64,000 bases of DNA, from contig NW_026262668.1 in assembly GCF_021869535.1 (NCBI RefSeq), forward strand, positions 8,788,348-8,852,347. Reading direction: 5' to 3'. How positions within the stretch are numbered: the stretch's first letter is position 1; the number at the start of each line of letters is the position of its first letter. The notes beneath the pieces were generated by a model. The model saw only the letters and a program-made list of their open reading frames with translations, was not told the DNA's origin and searched no databases. Made by a program: the position numbers and the translations under genes. This document shows, piece by piece, positions 11,762 through 21,905 of the stretch. Origin of the DNA: Mytilus californianus. Lineage: Eukaryota; Mollusca; Bivalvia; Mytilida; Mytilidae.

Positions 11762-12039
11762 CACCTCCTATTATTGGGTGTACGGGAATGTGCCACAAAT
11801 ATGGGTCATAATTTTGCGAGATGTTATATAAAAATAACCTTTTGATAACTTCCTATATTAAAATGCTTTTATGTTCGATAACTGTATATTGTTTTGGGGT
11901 ATATCATATATAAATATATTATTCGGAATCTTAAAAACACTACATTTATGTTTTAATATATGGGATTTGCTTAAGTAGCGTTTTGCATCCTGCTGTTAAT
12001 ATTGATACAAAAGGTACTTTAAAGAAATATGTTTAGAAA

Positions 12040-12349
12040 TTTTTGTGGTAATAAGCATTGTGTATAAGTTTCATAACATTTGGTTGGGGGAAACTAAGGT
12101 TAGAGAACAGAAACGAAAAATTTAGCAATTTTTCCATTTGTAAAGGGGCATAACTCTAGAACGGTAAAAGTGACGCCACCAAAATTCAAACTTGATCTGT
12201 GTTTTGTGGTAATAAGCATTGTGTTTAAGTTTCATAACATTTGGTTGAGGCAAACTAAAGTTGGAGAACGGAAACCTATTTTGGGACGTACGTACGTACA
12301 GACTGACAAGGGTAAAACTTAATGCCCCCTCAGCTACGGCGGGGGCATA
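12040..12349 (-). mobile_element. Family C Helentron-like element (C6), truncated
   Basis: Its 5' end, at the right, is the TATGCCCCCGC palindrome followed by a (CGTA)n stretch and the GTTCTCTAACTT core motif. Core units are about 160 bp. The 3' end hairpin is missing. Confidence 0.7.
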
Positions 12350-12573
12350 AATATTATAATCAGTTTATTTTTTCTCTCAATCTGTGTTGTTATTTGTATT
12401 TGTTCTTTGTGTTAATCTCATGTTGTTGTCCCCTGTGTGCCTTTTAATTCGGAATGATGAAAGTATGTCAGTACTCTTATTCTATAATATAGTAGCGTTT
12501 ATCATTTCCCATACGTAGAACTTTGAAAATCTAAATTAAATGTATATATTTGTGAACACTCGATGTGACTTAC

Positions 12574-12695
12574 TTTAAAGACATTTTACAATCACTGCAC
12601 TTAAAACATAATTTATGATATGGTTTATTTCCAGCTTCAATTCTTTCAGCTGCATACACCGACTTCTGGCATATCTCACATTTCTCGGTTCCACC
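12574..12695 (-). CDS. LIM-domain protein (CRP/MLP-like), exon 2
   Basis: Read on the minus strand, the exon is bounded by an acceptor TTTTCAG ending at 12,696 and a donor GTAAGT starting at 12,573. It holds 40 codons plus 2 nt. Joined in phase 0 to the first exon it gives a LIM zinc-finger half: C11-x2-C14-x17-H32-x2-C35-x2-C38-x2-C41 (residues counted from the Met of exon 1), with the SVYAAE and CFKC words typical of cysteine-rich proteins and muscle LIM proteins. LIM domains bind partner proteins, in this family at actin filaments and Z-discs. The second zinc finger should be encoded by further exons at lower coordinates, which I could not find down to position 1. The family within LIM proteins is inferred. 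Confidence 0.8.
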
Positions 12696-12765
12696 CTGAA
12701 AAGATAACGTAAAACAAATGCGTCATACCAAGGACATTTCTGCATGGAAGTATTAGACGTAAGCT

Positions 12766-12803
12766 TCTCATATCTGAGGGACGGAAGCCCCTCAGATATG
12801 AGA
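12766..12803. repeat. Perfect 15-bp stem hairpin in LIM gene intron 1
   Basis: TCTCATATCTGAGGG at 12,766-12,780 is the exact inverse of 12,789-12,803, with an 8-nt loop. It lies just upstream of the exon 2 acceptor in gene orientation. A role in splicing is possible but unsupported. Confidence 0.7.
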
Positions 12804-13389
12804 CGATTGCATCTGATTTACCTAGAAGAAATAAATAATTATTTTAATTATCTTTTCTCTTGTTCTAAAAAGAGCAATTTATAGTTTTGATAAAACAGGA
12901 AAAGTGTTGTTGTCACAAATTTTCCAGACGCAGTAACACTTTCAGAATATGTTTTGTAGTTCTGGATTCGGAATGAAATCTTAAATGCGTCTATTTTTTT
13001 CTGTCATCAAATTAATATCTTACCACAGTTTTTATATGACAACATGAATTTCAGTACTATCTTGTTCTGATTTAATAGCCAAAAACTGAAATTTTTGCTG
13101 ATAAATGATTACACTTCTATGTAAATGAAATAACAAATGTTCCCGAGTATCAAACCCTTCTAAGTAAAAAATAACTGGCAAAACTGTGAAGAAATTATTC
13201 TAAAACTCGTACCATCCTATTTGAATGAATCCAATTTAATGGGACATTAGTTGAAACGTACGAGTAAAAAAAAAATACTCACATAAACATGTTTCTGTTT
13301 ATAATTAAAGTTGAAAGAACTGTTCATTAATAGTTCAATAAAAGTTATTTATTGTTATTGGTGATAAACCAATACAGACTCCTTTGTAA

Positions 13390-13610
13390 ATGAATGGAGA
13401 TTGTGTCCATGGGACACAGATGATGCCCCCGCTTTCATATAAAGTTATAAAGGGACATAGCTGAACGGTAAAAGTGACGCTACCCAAATTTGGTCTGAGT
13501 TTTGTGGTAATAAGCATTGTGTATAAGTTTCATAACATTTGATTGAGTCAAACTAAAGTTAGAGAACGGAAACCAAATTTGTGACGTACGGACGGACAAA
13601 GGTAAAACAA
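13390..13610 (-). mobile_element. Family C Helentron-like element (C7), 5' truncated
   Basis: On the minus strand it ends with GCGGGGGCATC, the hairpin TGTGTCCCATGGACACA and a short A/T tail, as in other family C copies. The core has the GTTCTCTAACTTTAGTTTG motif. The palindromic 5' head is missing. Confidence 0.7.
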
Positions 13611-13724
13611 AAGACGACAAAATAAAAAAAAAAATAAAGACTAAGCAACAGGAACCCCACCAAAAACTAGGGATGTATATTACATATGTATATATATATA
13701 TAATTACTCTAAATATCAACACAA

Positions 13725-13872
13725 CAATGTTAAATCTGCAAATTTGCGGAAGCAATTTTTGTTCTTCCCTCGCCGGAATTCGAACTCATGCTATTGAGAT
13801 ATCGAGACAACACCGCCTGCACTGTGTCTAGCGCTCTTAGACCGCTCGGCCACCTAGACTGAACTAAAAATG
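13725..13872 (-). mobile_element. tRNA-derived SINE-like repeat
   Basis: On the minus strand it reads GGTGGCCGAGCGGTCTAAG (A-box region, as in class II tRNAs) and later GAGTTCGAATTCC (B-box). A non-tRNA part follows with TGTTCTTCC... and AAATTTGCAGATTTAACATT. A second, more diverged copy lies at 33,110-33,265. This is a different family from the 9-kb SINE. Confidence 0.65.
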
Positions 13873-14359
13873 CAGATTTCCATGGCCTAGTGTTACCCTT
13901 TTTTCCGCAAGTTTATTGTTTTCTGTTTGGTATTAAATTAATAGTTAAGATCCATTTTGTTACATCTGGTGATCCGTTTATTTGGCAATCGCCAATGGCA
14001 GTCAGCAGGGTTTAAGAACATCCGTTGTTCGACCTGTAAGTCAAATGCGTTTTGTTTAAATATACTTTTTCTCTTTTTTGGTCTTTTGGAAAATGTTGGT
14101 TGTGCTGTATTTATACCCCTTTATCAAGAAATTTGTTTTGCATGCACACGTATAAATATTGCGGTTTTTATCCAACGCAATCATAGGTTTGAACGTTGTT
14201 TTCAATTTAGACATGTTTATATTTTTTCGTTTGGGCTTGTATTATATTTGCCTTCAGGTTTATATGATCCGTCCATCCTATTTCGACTCTTCAAAATTCA
14301 AGAGTCTATCCTAATTTGAGGTAAATTATATGGCCTTCCAAATGCCGTTTCGATTCCTA

Positions 14360-14403
14360 ACATCACTGAAGAGACATTAATTGTCGAAATCCGGATATGG
14401 TGT
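14360..14403 (+). ncRNA. Hammerhead ribozyme motif in 538-bp repeat, unit 1
   Basis: In order: stem I ACATCA, core CTGAAGA, stem II GACA-TTAAT-TGTC, GAAA, palindromic stem III TCCGGA, cleavage triplet ATA, stem I TGGTGT. Stem I pairs over six positions with one G-U. Stem III has no loop to speak of, so cleavage would be favoured in a dimeric form, as in retrozymes and newt satellite hammerheads. The predicted cut is after the A at 14,397. Activity is inferred. Confidence 0.75.
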
Positions 14404-14897
14404 ACTAATTTTTGCACCTTGTGTTTGCGGTATACCATCTTTTCCGCAAGTTTTTTGTTTTTTGTTTGGTAATAATTAAATAATAAGATCTATTTTGTTA
14501 CATCTTGTGATCCGTTTATTTGGCAATCGCCAATGGCAGTCAGCAGGGTTTAAGAACATCAGTTGTTCGACCTGCTAGTCAAATGCGTTTTGTTAAAATA
14601 TACTTTTTCACTAATTTGGTCTTTTGGAAAATGTTGTTTGTGCTGTATTTAGACCCCTCTACCAAGAAATTTGTTTTGCATGCACATGTATGAAAATTGT
14701 GCTTTTTATCCAACGCAATCATATGTTTGAACGTTGTTTTCAATTTAGACTTGTTTATATTTTTTCGTTTGGGCTTGTATTATATTTGCCTTCGGGTTTA
14801 TATGATTCGTCCATCCTATTTCGACTCTTCAAAATTCAAGAGTCTATCCTAATTTGAGGTAAATTATATGGCCTTCCAAATACCGTTTCGATTCCTA

Positions 14898-14941
14898 ACA
14901 TCACTGAAGAGACATTAATTGTCGAAATCCGGATATGGTGT
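14898..14941 (+). ncRNA. Hammerhead ribozyme motif in 538-bp repeat, unit 2
   Basis: Identical in all paired and catalytic positions to the motif 538 bp upstream (stem I ACATCA/TGGTGT, CTGAAGA, GACA/TGTC, GAAA, TCCGGA, triplet ATA). A transcript through both would be cut into a 538-nt monomer. Confidence 0.75.
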
Positions 14942-15303
14942 ACAAATTTTTGCACCTCATGTTTGCGGTATACCATCTTTTCCGCAAGTTTTTTGTTTTT
15001 TGTTTGGTAATAATTTAATAATAAGATCTATTTTGTTACATCTTGTTATCCGTTTATTTGGCAATCGCCAATGGCAGTCAGCAGGGTTTAAGAACATCAG
15101 TTGTTCGACCTGCTAGTCAAATGCGTTTTGTTAAAATATACTTTTTCACTTTTTTGGTCTTTTGGAAAATGTTGTTTGTGCTGTATTTAGACCCCTCTAC
15201 CAAGAAATTTGTTTTGCATGCACACGTATAAAAATTGCAGTTTTTATCCAACGCAATCATAGGTGTGAACGTTGTTTTCCATTTAGACTTGTTTATATAT
15301 ATA

Positions 15304-15329
15304 TAGCCGGACGAATAGACACTCCGTAT
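15304..15329 (+). repeat. 26-bp direct repeat, left copy
   Basis: Identical to 17,085-17,110. The two copies bracket a 1.78-kb segment that includes the family F element. They could be a target duplication or a duplicated repeat end. Confidence 0.7.
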
Positions 15330-16615
15330 GTGGTTCTCTAAAAGAAGACATTTGTATGTATTGTCCATAGGGTCGTTTGTTAAACATTGTCCCCATCTGG
15401 CAGCCATCATGGATGAAGGATCAGCTTCAAAGTAACAACACTTGGTCAGCACCTCAAAAGGAACATGCATGCCATGTTTGGTTTCATTCCATTCAATGGT
15501 TCTCTAAAAGAAAACATTTGTACGTATTTTTCATAGGGTCCTATGTTAAACTAAGTCCTCCGCTGGCGGCCATCTTAGATTATGGATCGGCTTCATAGTA
15601 ACAACACTTGGTCAGCACCTCATAAGGAACATTCATGTCATGTTTGGTTTCATTGCATTCAGTGGTTCTCTAAAAGAAGACATTTGTATGTATTTCCCAT
15701 AGGGTCCTATGTTAAACTAAGTCCCCCGCTGGCTGCCATCTTGGATGATGGATCAGCTTCAAAGTAACAACACTTGGTCAGCACCTCATAAGGAACATTC
15801 TTGCCATGTTTGGTTCCATTCCATTCAGTGGTTCTCTAAAAGAAGACGTTTGTATGTATTTCCCATAGGGTCCCATGTTAAACTAAGTCCCCCGCTGGCG
15901 GCCTTCTTGGATTATGGATCGGCTTCAAAGTAACAACACTCAGTCAGCACTTCATAAGAAACATTCATGCCATGTTTGGTTTCATTCCATTCAGTGGTTC
16001 TCTAAAAGAAGACATTTGTATGTATTTCCCATAGGGTCCAATGTTAAACTAAGTCCCCTGCTGGCGGCCATCTTGGATTATGGATCAGCTTCATAGTAAC
16101 AACACTCGGTCAGCACCTCATAAGGAACATTCATGCCATGTTTGGTTTCATTCCATTCAGTGGTTCTCTAAAAGAAGACATTTGTATGTATTTCCCATAG
16201 GGTCTCATGTTAAACTAAGTCCCCCGCTGGCGGCCATCTTGGATTATGGATCGGCTTCAAAGTAACAACACTCGGTCAGTACCTCATAAGGAACATTCAT
16301 ACCATGTTTGGTATCATTCCATTCAGTGGTTCTCTAAAAGAAGACATTTGTATGTATTTCCCATAGTGTCCTATGTTAAACTAAGTCCCCCGCTGGCGGC
16401 CATCTTGGATGATGGATCCGCTACAAAGTAACAACACTTGGTTAGCCCCTCATAAGGAACATTCATGTCATGTTTGGTTTCATTCCATTCAGTGGTTCTC
16501 TAGAAGAAGTTCAAAATGTAAAAAGTTAACGACGACGACGGACGACGCCGGACGACGGACGCCAAGTGATGAGAAAAGCTCACTTGGTCCTTCGGGCCAG
16601 GTGAGCTAAAAAGGG
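15330..16615 (-). mobile_element. Family F Helentron-like element (F1) with seven 166-bp core units
   Basis: Its 5' head, at the right end, is a palindrome AGCTCACCTGG...AAGTGAGCT, followed on the minus strand by a GTCGTCCG-rich microsatellite. The core is a tandem array with marker positions 15,421, 15,587, 15,753, 15,919, 16,085, 16,251 and 16,417, spaced exactly 166 bp. Because 166 is not a multiple of 3, overlapping look-alike open frames occur on the plus strand; they are not genes. The 3' end is not clearly defined. Confidence 0.75.
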
Positions 16616-17071
16616 GGGATACACGTACCCCAACCCTGGTGTCATATTCCCAGTCCAGGCATATCAGTGCATTTTCATAGATCTCCGTTGTAGTATAACT
16701 TAAAAAATAATGCATCCAAGCAAGTTTGATATAGTATTTTTCTGAATGCGTTTTGCCTCCATACGGTAAATGGGGGTAAATCATCAATTTCACTTTGATT
16801 TCAGGCTTATTCCTCACAGTTAACATGTATACGCTATTGTTCTGGAATCACTCCTATAGAAATTTGTTTAAAGCAATCACATTTTCTCTTGTTTTCTTTA
16901 TGACATCGTTAAATATAAATCACGATCTCCGATTCTCAAAACGTCCATTGCATACGCGCGTTTGTTATCCGACACCTCATCCGGGACACTTTCCGCGTCA
17001 CATGACACTTTTATTGATATTGAAGATTTGCGCATCCGCAGACGGATGGCCGGACGAATAGAGATTTTTAA

Positions 17072-17099
17072 CTATTCGTCCGGCTAGCCGGACGAATAG
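17072..17099. repeat. Perfect 28-bp palindrome, with a nearby inverted third copy
   Basis: Half-site CTATTCGTCCGGCT joined to its exact inverse. A further inverted copy (GCCGGACGAATAG) lies at about 17,049-17,061, so the block can form either of two hairpins. It looks like a junction of two element ends. Confidence 0.8.
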
Positions 17100-17110
17100 A
17101 CACTCCGTAT
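17085..17110 (+). repeat. 26-bp direct repeat, right copy
   Basis: Identical to 15,304-15,329 and overlapping the palindrome at 17,072-17,099. Confidence 0.7.
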
Positions 17111-17796
17111 ATTTTAGAATATAAGTTTAGTGGTATAGTGCACGTGAAAAAAAGAACGTTTAAACAGGTATATAGGCATTTTTTTCTGAGACAAATGTCT
17201 GTGTGTAGCCTTACATGTATAATATATAATGATGAATGAAAATCGATAATCTCCAGATTTGTAAACTTTGTTCGAGAGTTAAAAAGGTGACCTTGGTTGT
17301 AAAAATTGATGTATTTTAGAATTAAATAGTATAGTTCTTGGGCTGTTTTCTGCTCTTTGGTCGGGTTGTTGTATCTTTGACACATTCCCCGTTTCCATTC
17401 TCAATTTTACTCTAGTAGTTCAAAATCTGAATTGTAAACAGGTATCAATCAACATGCGGGGGGTTTATTTCCACAGAAACCATTTAATCTGCCAAAAGTT
17501 CATTAACTACCTGTTATTGTGCTGTAACATCAACATTCCAAACAAATGTAGCAACCGCAATTAAGTTTATATGTGTTTGCTCTTTGGCGTACAATAAACA
17601 AGGGGTTCTTTAGGGGTTCTTAATTGTTATATCATTGTCCATGTACAGTGGAAAAACATGGAAAACAATTTAATCGAAATGTTACGGAAGATTCATTGTC
17701 AGTAACTTAAATATATTTTTTCTTTAGATAATTGCTTGATAAGTTGTATTATGCAAATAAACTCATCATAGATACCAGGACCGAAATTCTGCATCT

Positions 17797-17840
17797 GCGC
17801 CAGACGCGCGTTTCGTCTATAAAAGACTCATCAGTGACGC
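17797..17840 (-). ncRNA. Hammerhead ribozyme motif, 365-bp repeat copy 1
   Basis: On the minus strand: stem I GCGTCA, core CTGATGA, stem II GTCT-TTTAT-AGAC, GAAA, palindromic stem III CGCGCG, triplet GTC, stem I TGGCGC. All catalytic-core positions match the hammerhead consensus and the triplet is the classic GUC. Predicted cleavage is between 17,803 and 17,802. Confidence 0.8.
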
Positions 17841-18161
17841 TCGAATAAAAAAAAGTTAAAAAGGTCAAATAAAGTACGAAGATGAAGAGCATTGAGGACC
17901 AAAAATTCCTAAAAGTTTTGCCAAATACAGCTAAGCTAATCTATTCCTGAGGAAGAAAAGCCTTAGTATTTCAAAAATTCAAAGTTTTGTAAACAGTTAA
18001 TTTATAATTATGACCATATCAATGATAATTCATGTCAACACAGAAGTGCTGACTATTGGGCTGGTGACACCCTCGGGGAATAAAAACTCCACCAGCAGTG
18101 GCATCGACCCAGTGGTTGTAAATAAACTCATCATAGATACCAGGACCGAAATTCTGCATCT

Positions 18162-18205
18162 GCGCCAGACGCGCGTTTCGTCTACAAAAGACTCATCAGT
18201 GACAT
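18162..18205 (-). ncRNA. Hammerhead ribozyme motif, 365-bp repeat copy 2
   Basis: The same core as copy 1: CTGATGA, stem II GTCT-TTTGT-AGAC, GAAA, CGCGCG, GTC, TGGCGC. The outermost stem I pair is lost (ATGTCA instead of GCGTCA), leaving five pairs including two G-U. The stem II loop differs by one base. Confidence 0.75.
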
Positions 18206-18208
18206 CAG

Positions 18209-20254
18209 ACTCATCAAAATATACTCATTGTTTGGAAGTCCTTAACGAAGGATTTTTCTTTCTAAAATACTTTTCCATCCAAAATATTAAGTGACATTTC
18301 TAATGTTATTGTTTCAAAACTTATAATTGTACATAATATATGCATGTTGTCTTTTGTCAATCTCCTATAAGATGAAATAAAGTATGATGATGTGGGTAGG
18401 ATAGATTTGATTACATTTGAATTAAATCATGTCTGTAACCATTCTCTAAAACTAGTTGACTTATTTGTGTCTTCTGGTCATCACATGTTTGATTTGTAAA
18501 TCAGATATTTGTATAATTACTTTTGCATGCATTTTATCAATTACACCTATAATTTTGTTTGATTTAATAAGATGACGGCGTCCTTTTTTCCTTGACTTCT
18601 TTTAGTGAAACTGATGTTCTTTACTATTTGAAGTAGACATACATGTATACAATTGTATATAAAATAGAGTATGTTATCAATTTAATCGCATGCACTTAAT
18701 ATATATATAGTTAATCATGGGCTTGTTCAGCACCAACGTACTTTTAAAATATGGGACTTAACTTTTTTGTGTGCTGTACGAGTTTATTTTTTGGATGGAC
18801 CCGCCATGCGCCCTAGTGGAAGGATGATTGTAAAAAATATACTTCTAAAATGTCATCTTGTTGACAGCAAATTAATGCAAATTAAAAGTACACGATACGC
18901 CTGTGGAGCCTCGGTTGATGGGGGAGTAACGTCCTGAAAGAACTTACAGATGAATGTGAATGGGAAATCAATGTCGTCTTTAAATAGCAAACAAGATGTG
19001 TTTTCAGTGATTCATTGCTTTGAAATTCTCACCTGTATATTCATTGGAAAATGCATGCAAAGGTGCATTATGCAATATCTTATTTACATGTCTGTATTAA
19101 AGAAGTGTCGGTCCACATAGTACACAGACTCACTCAGGTCACAGATGCAATAGTTAAATACAAAACTTTGTGTAGGGATTAATACATTGTGGTTCGATCT
19201 TTCTTTATAGAAACAAAAAAATAAGGGACGGCATTCAGAATCATTATTCACATTCTTGAAAAGATTTATACATGCGCAACGATCATGGATGTTTTGGAAT
19301 TTCGTGACTGCGAAGTACAATACATGTTTTAATTAAAATTCCTTCCCCTTCCTAACTAATTAAATCATAAAATTGTTTATTATTAGCCATGTTCATGATG
19401 TTGATGTGCTGTAATCAAACTATTGATAAAAACAAATAATATCCCAATGTATTCTGATAAACAAGCAATTAGAGACATACATAACATTCCAATTTTTGTT
19501 TACTTGGAGAATGAAATATGAGTATATTCCTAAACAAATTTATTTCAAATAATTGGGTGTAGATTAGAAAATATCTTCCATATCAGATTGCATCTATTTG
19601 CGTTGATAAAAAGTTTAGTGAAGAAAACTTGCTGTAAAACATTAATCGTTCATTCTATGAAGTTTTACTACTCCCAATCTCAAAATAAAGGAAATGTGCC
19701 GATTTCCATGTCTAGATCATTTTGGTAAATTTATCAGCCTGTATATATAAAGTCTCCATTGAGTGGTAGTAAATATATCTTTGTGACACTATACAGACTA
19801 ACCCATTCAGGCATTGCATGGTCTATTGTCGTTTCTTGCTCTCTTCCTAATACATGTAATAATCCACCCAGGATAGACCAGATTAAGTAGATAATACACA
19901 CTTAAACTGAATTTTATGTTTAATATTACAAAATCAATATTTACTTTTTACTTATACATCTATAATGGCGACATTTTTACAAAGTAAAGTCGTGATCATG
20001 ACATATAATATTTTACATATTATTGTAAGTAAAGTTATAAAACCAACAGGATGCCTTCCGCATGTTTAGAAGAATGTTGATTTCGATGAAGATATAATAC
20101 ACATCCACTTCAATACTTTACATATAGATTTTTCCGCCTTTGTAAGACTTATATCTATATTTATAAATACATCTAAACATTCAATAGTAAACATTCTTTA
20201 AAAAGTTAACTAAATTATTTTTTTCTTTCAACAAATCGAAAACTAAATACTCAC
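18209..20254. other. LIM gene intron 1, 5' part: no recognisable feature
   Basis: AT-rich DNA. No exon, repeat end or RNA gene that I can support. Confidence 0.5.
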
Positions 20255-20269
20255 AAATTTTGGAGGCAT
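20255..20269 (-). CDS. LIM-domain protein (CRP/MLP-like), first coding exon
   Basis: ATG at 20,269 followed by four codons (MPPKF), then a consensus donor GTGAGT at 20,254. It ends in phase 0, and exon 2 begins in phase 0 with GGTEKC, giving a start that is typical of CRP-family proteins, where a short MP-x-F leader comes directly before the first LIM cysteine. The intron would be about 7.56 kb and holds many repeats. The short exon rests on this fit and on the splice consensus, not on length. The gene is transcribed away from ABCF1. Confidence 0.7.
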
Positions 20270-20370
20270 CTTCGTAGGACGGATGCTTGAGGAACTTTTA
20301 GTGATGTAAAAGTTTGCACACGTCGGTAAAAAACATTTTGCACACGGTGCGCTAATACTATGTTATTTTG

Positions 20371-20380
20371 ATTATAAAAA
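20371..20380 (-). promoter_or_regulatory. Possible TATA box of the LIM gene
   Basis: Minus-strand TTTTTATAAT about 100 bp upstream of the predicted ATG, after a C-run. Muscle-type genes often have TATA promoters. The position allows a 5' UTR of about 75 nt. Weak evidence, because the region is AT-rich. Confidence 0.3.
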
Positions 20381-20989
20381 GGGGGGTATGTGCTACTAAC
20401 AGAGAAAAATTGAGAAATTCGGAACTTCTCCTCTGTAAAAATGAAGTCGATTTTGAAGTAAATTTTAGGCAAAACATTTATATCCCCTTTTTTAAAGTTC
20501 GTTCGTTATTTTAAATTATGGGAATAATCTGTCTAATATTTTTTTATAATGATGCATGTTTAATATTGTATCAGATATATACGAACAAATTCGATACTGA
20601 ATTCTATCGGACAAATCGGATTAAGTCTTCCCTTTTTATATATGATTTACAAATCCTAACTACCATCCACTTATAATGAAACATTCAATAAAAAACAATT
20701 AACACCGTATTATTTAAAAAAAAAATATATAAATTCTTGAGGAACACGAATAAGTGCTTTGTACTAAATTGCACACGGTCAGCTCTTTCGTTGGATCCTG
20801 TAAAACAATAAAATGAAGCAATCATTAATTTTTAAAAGAACATTTTAATGCTAAAACTTGGAAATTACGAGTTCATTCAACCTTTCAGTTTGTTTTGTTA
20901 CAGTAAGAATTTCATGGAGAATATTGTAACGGAAGCACGCGTGACCATGTATGTTGCCTCGTATTGGGATATAAAACATCCCTTGATAT

Positions 20990-21905
20990 ATGTCAATGAG
21001 ACAGCAACCTAACGAAACAAATAACCAGAGGTTATCTTATGGTAAGAAATCCCGAATCTGAAAAACTATGAGTAAATTAAACAGAAACTACCTAAGATCT
21101 ACCAATAACATCACAATTCATCAAACTTACAAGAAAAAAAACCTTAAGAAATGACATAGTACAACATCAAATGAAGCCCTGACTTTGGACAGGAACATAG
21201 GATGTGGCGATGATTGAACGAATCCCTATTGAATATCTATGTAAAGAAAGAGGCAGAAGACACCATCGGGAAATCATTAAAAAAAAATCAAGAAATAACC
21301 AACAATACCATGAAAAAAAAGACAAAAAACAGAACACTATATACACAGAGAACTAAATAACGAGCGACACGAACCCTACGAAAAACCGTTTTTTTTATCT
21401 TTGTTATCAGAATATTTGATGTTGTATGAGAATTATTCATTATAAAGCATAAATATTCAAACTCTCCAAAAATTCAAGTTAGAGAGTATTTTTGGACCAC
21501 CTGCCAAAATTATTCAGAGCCAATGCAAGATCTGAACATACACGAAGCAGAGTGAAAGAAAGATTGTTAACAGTTTGTATAATTAATATAAAAATAAGGG
21601 AATATGGTAAGATTGCCAATGAGACGACTATCCACCAGAGTTTAAATGAAGTGTGTAAAAGCAATTATAGGCCACCATACGGCCTTCAACAATGAGAAAA
21701 CCCCATATCGTATAGTCGGCTATAAAAGGCCAAGACATGGAAAATGTGAAACGATTCAAACGAGAAAACTAACGGCCTAATCTATGACAAAACAATTTAC
21801 GAAAAACAAATATGACAGACAATAACTACACGCTCCCGACTTTGGACAGGCACATAAAGTATGTGGCCGGGTTAAACATGTTTGTGAGCGCTCAACCCCC
21901 CCCCC
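20990..21905 (+). repeat. Dispersed repeat family H, two partial copies
   Basis: About 20,990-21,380 and 21,580-21,905 share blocks with other places in this window: ATTGCCAATGAGACGACTAT, GGCCTTCAACAATGAG, GTATAGTCGGCTATAAAAGG, GACTTTGGACAGGCACATA and GGGTTAAACATGTTTG. Other copies lie at 23,300-23,560 (+), 23,790-23,875 (-), 36,205-36,315 (+) and 57,345-57,455 (+). The class of element is not known to me; no ends or protein are visible. Confidence 0.65.

Larger units (their letters stand above)
9600..12039. other. Intergenic AT-rich stretch with scattered repeat relics
   Basis: No gene found. It contains a decayed hammerhead-like motif (10,656-10,696), a CCGCGAAATCGCGG hairpin (11,418-11,431) shared with 31.66 kb, and a 29-G run. 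Confidence 0.5.
13896..15290 (+). repeat. 538-bp tandem repeat, about 2.6 units, carrying hammerhead ribozymes
   Basis: The marker GCCAATGGCA falls at 13,991, 14,529 and 15,067, exactly 538 bp apart. Units are highly similar. The first two end in a hammerhead motif (14,360-14,403 and 14,898-14,941). The third unit is cut off before the motif. Open frames in the units (for example 13,957-14,319) resemble each other only because the DNA is repeated; I see no protein family. Confidence 0.85.
16617..17756. other. Intergenic DNA with a palindromic block
   Basis: No gene recognised. It holds the palindrome at 17,072-17,099, the right copy of the 26-bp repeat, and at about 17,190 a TTTTTTTCTGAGACAA word that is also found at 22.5 kb. 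Confidence 0.5.
17757..18208 (-). repeat. Retrozyme-like 365-bp tandem repeat with two hammerhead motifs
   Basis: A block of about 84 bp at 17,757-17,840 recurs at 18,121-18,204 with only a few changes, 365 bp apart. It contains a hammerhead in each copy. The 280 bp between holds no recognisable protein. One and a quarter units are present. Short non-coding elements with directly repeated hammerheads about 350-400 bp apart are known as retrozymes in bivalves and other animals, and hammerheads also occur in Penelope-like element ends; either origin fits. Confidence 0.75.

Noticed and set aside
13780-13865. A functional class II tRNA gene on the minus strand
   Set aside because: The A- and B-box regions are good, but the ends do not pair and a second copy with the same non-tRNA flanks exists at 33.1 kb.
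15377-16609. Series of similar 60-73-codon open frames on the plus strand (HSCHVWFHSIQWFSKRRHLY type)
   Set aside because: They repeat every 166 bp, which shifts the frame from unit to unit, so they are by-products of the tandem DNA repeat in element F1, with no start context or domain.
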